Positions 35,137 through 36,585 of a stretch of DNA of 36,585 nt are shown here, piece after piece. A program made the translations under genes and the position numbers. Under the pieces are notes generated by a model. That model saw only the letters and a program-made list of their open reading frames with translations. It searched no databases and was not told the DNA's origin. Position 1 is the first letter of the stretch, and each line of letters begins with the position of its first letter. This DNA is from Oscillochloris sp. Lineage in GTDB: Bacteria; Chloroflexota; Chloroflexia; Chloroflexales; Chloroflexaceae. The DNA is taken from contig JAAUQO010000037.1 in NCBI GenBank assembly GCA_012032775.1, positions 1 to 36,585 of the forward strand, given 5' to 3'.

Positions 35137-36585
35137 ATGGCATATCCATCAAAAATCCGCCCCACTGATCATACACGCTCTGCGTATTCTCGCCCGGCCC
35201 CGGTTAGATGGCTTGTGCCGTTTTTTTGTATGCTCGTGTTACTGGTTGCGCTGCTGCCGGCACAACCGGCACGCTCGCAGCCGCCGAGCAGCGATCCGAT
35301 TGCGGCGCCTTCGGTTGCGCTCGATGTGGTCGATCTGCACGCCGCCGGCATAACCGGCAAAGGTGTGACCGTCGCAGTTATCGATAGCGGCCTGGCGCCG
35401 CTGGGCAAGCAGCGCTGGGATCGACTGCCCGACGGCGGCTTGATCGCGCAGCATCCTTCCCGTAAGCGCAATTTTATCGTCTATCGAGATTTTGTGGCCC
35501 CGACCGGCAATGACAGCAGCGATCCGAACGGCCACGGCACCCATGTGATCGGCACGATCAGCAACAATCGTCCGCTGCGGGCCGCAAAAGCCATGATGGG
35601 CGTTGCGCCGGGCGTAAATCTGGTGGTTGCCCGCGCCCTTGAGGCCGACGGCAGCGCCGCCTACGCAACCGTGATCGCGGCGATCGATTGGATTATCGCC
35701 CGGCGCGAGCAGTATAACATCCGGGTGCTGAATCTCTCGCTGTATGCGCCGATCGCCGGACCATACTGGGCCGACCCGCTTGGCCGGGCGGTGATGCGGG
35801 CCTGGCAGGCCGGGATTGTGGTGGTGACCGCCGCCGGAAATGCCGGCCCTGGAGCCGGGACGATCACCGTGCCGGGTAATGTGCCGTATGTGATCACGGT
35901 CGGCGCCGTGAAGAGTGCGCTGTTTACCGATTCCGGCGTTGATGAGCTAGCCGGATTCTCGGCTCGCGGGCCAACTGAATCGGCCTTTGCCAAGCCCGAT
36001 ATTCTTGTTCCCGCTGTGCGCGTGGTTGCAGCCATGCCCGACGACAGTACCCTGGCCCAGGTAATGGGCCAGGGCCGGCTGACCGAGAAGGCCAAGCTCG
36101 ATCTCTGGACGGCGGCAACCAATCGCGATGTCGGCTACTATCAGTTGAGCGGCACATCAATGGCCGCCGCCGGGGTGAGTGGCCTGGCGGCGTTGTTGCT
36201 TCAGGCCGAGCCGGAGCTGACCAATGACCAGGTGAAATACCGGCTCATGGCGACCGCGCGACTGGCCCGCGACCCGGCCAATGGTACGGCGATCTACGCA
36301 ATCTGGGAGCAGGGCGCGGGGCTGGTGCAGGCTCAGGAAGTATTGGCCAGCGACATCATTGCCGATGCGAACGGCGAGATGGATATTGCCGCCGACCTTG
36401 ATCCAGACGGGACGATTCACTATTGGGGGTTGACGAGTTTCGACGCGGCGACGAATATCTTCAGCTTGCCCGAACTGCCGAGCACGCCAAAGGGCTATCT
36501 GGTCTGGAGCGGGGCCGGGCGGGCATGGGCCGGCGCCGATTGGAGCGGCGACCCCGAGGCCTGGGCCGGGGCCGGGCGGGCAGTG
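35137..36585 (+). CDS. Secreted subtilisin-like serine protease (C-terminus beyond window)
   Basis: Open from ATG 35137 to the right edge (483 codons seen). An N-terminal extension with a hydrophobic helix (WLVPFFCMLVLLVALLPA) and a likely cleavage at PARS form an exported leader. The S8 catalytic triad is present: Asp in VAVIDSG, His in GHGTHVIGTI and Ser in GTSMAAAGVSGLAALL, with the oxyanion Asn in AAGNAGPG. The tail seen at the edge is rich in Trp, Gly and Ala (WSGAGRAWAGADWSG), suggesting a Trp-repeat domain beyond the catalytic unit. It probably works outside the cell or on the surface. The ribosome site is weak. Its 86-base gap to the phosphoesterase must hold both promoters. Confidence 0.92.
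   Translation, partial: MAYPSKIRPTDHTRSAYSRPAPVRWLVPFFCMLVLLVALLPAQPARSQPPSSDPIAAPSVALDVVDLHAAGITGKGVTVAVIDSGLAPLGKQRWDRLPDGGLIAQHPSRKRNFIVYRDFVAPTGNDSSDPNGHGTHVIGTISNNRPLRAAKAMMGVAPGVNLVVARALEADGSAAYATVIAAIDWIIARREQYNIRVLNLSLYAPIAGPYWADPLGRAVMRAWQAGIVVVTAAGNAGPGAGTITVPGNVPYVITVGAVKSALFTDSGVDELAGFSARGPTESAFAKPDILVPAVRVVAAMPDDSTLAQVMGQGRLTEKAKLDLWTAATNRDVGYYQLSGTSMAAAGVSGLAALLLQAEPELTNDQVKYRLMATARLARDPANGTAIYAIWEQGAGLVQAQEVLASDIIADANGEMDIAADLDPDGTIHYWGLTSFDAATNIFSLPELPSTPKGYLVWSGAGRAWAGADWSGDPEAWAGAGRAV

Overview
The window is GC-rich and densely coded. Most genes have a clear purine-rich Shine-Dalgarno sequence, and GTG and TTG starts occur. Gene content suggests Chloroflexota, perhaps class Chloroflexia (inference only, no marker gene was compared). 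The grounds are a NACHT ATPase with a multi-helix membrane tail, DUF11-type and subtilisin-type surface proteins, a cobalamin-binding sensor of the AerR/CarH type, many two-component proteins, and a MalT-like LuxR regulator. There is no rRNA, tRNA, CRISPR array, transposase or phage gene that I can see. This looks like a chromosomal housekeeping and accessory region, not a mobile island.

Layout. 1-3.6 kb (minus): a secreted DUF11-like protein cut by the left edge, a NACHT-zinc ribbon-membrane protein and a 59-residue ORF. 3.6-8.7 kb (minus): a YcaQ-type DNA glycosylase, a methyltransferase, a UvrA-like ABC ATPase and a regulator with two MerR domains. 8.8-13.1 kb: a receiver protein whose phosphoacceptor Asp is Asn, an unknown PUA/EVE-like protein, a DUF59 Fe-S factor, an AspT/YidE-type transporter and endonuclease III. 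13.2-16.5 kb (plus): a response regulator and a hybrid histidine kinase broken by two frameshifts. 16.5-19.7 kb: an acyl-CoA dehydrogenase with a strong promoter, two small membrane proteins and an OmpR-type regulator.

19.9-25.7 kb: RadC, an SDR-type epimerase lacking the catalytic Lys, and a minus-strand run of SDR, AIM24 and protein phosphatase genes, then a shortened MalT-like LuxR activator. 25.9-29.9 kb: a flavin-reductase-like split-barrel protein, a CoA-binding protein, the cobalamin sensor, a UbiA prenyltransferase with an overlapping Cys-rich mini-ORF, and a possible PD-(D/E)XK protein. 30.2-36.6 kb: an alpha/beta hydrolase, ArgG, a frameshifted lipoprotein, a zinc-ribbon protein, a MetX-like hydrolase, a YfcE-like phosphoesterase and a subtilase cut by the right edge.

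Three DNA-repair genes (YcaQ, endonuclease III, RadC) and a UvrA paralogue lie within 17 kb but are not in one operon. The best leads for new biology are the NACHT-zinc ribbon-membrane protein, the stand-alone B12 sensor, the tandem MerR/UvrA-like pair, the unannotated small ORFs and a dispersed intergenic repeat present twice. Three frameshifts can each be repaired by restoring one G in a GG pair, which points to sequence error rather than gene decay.
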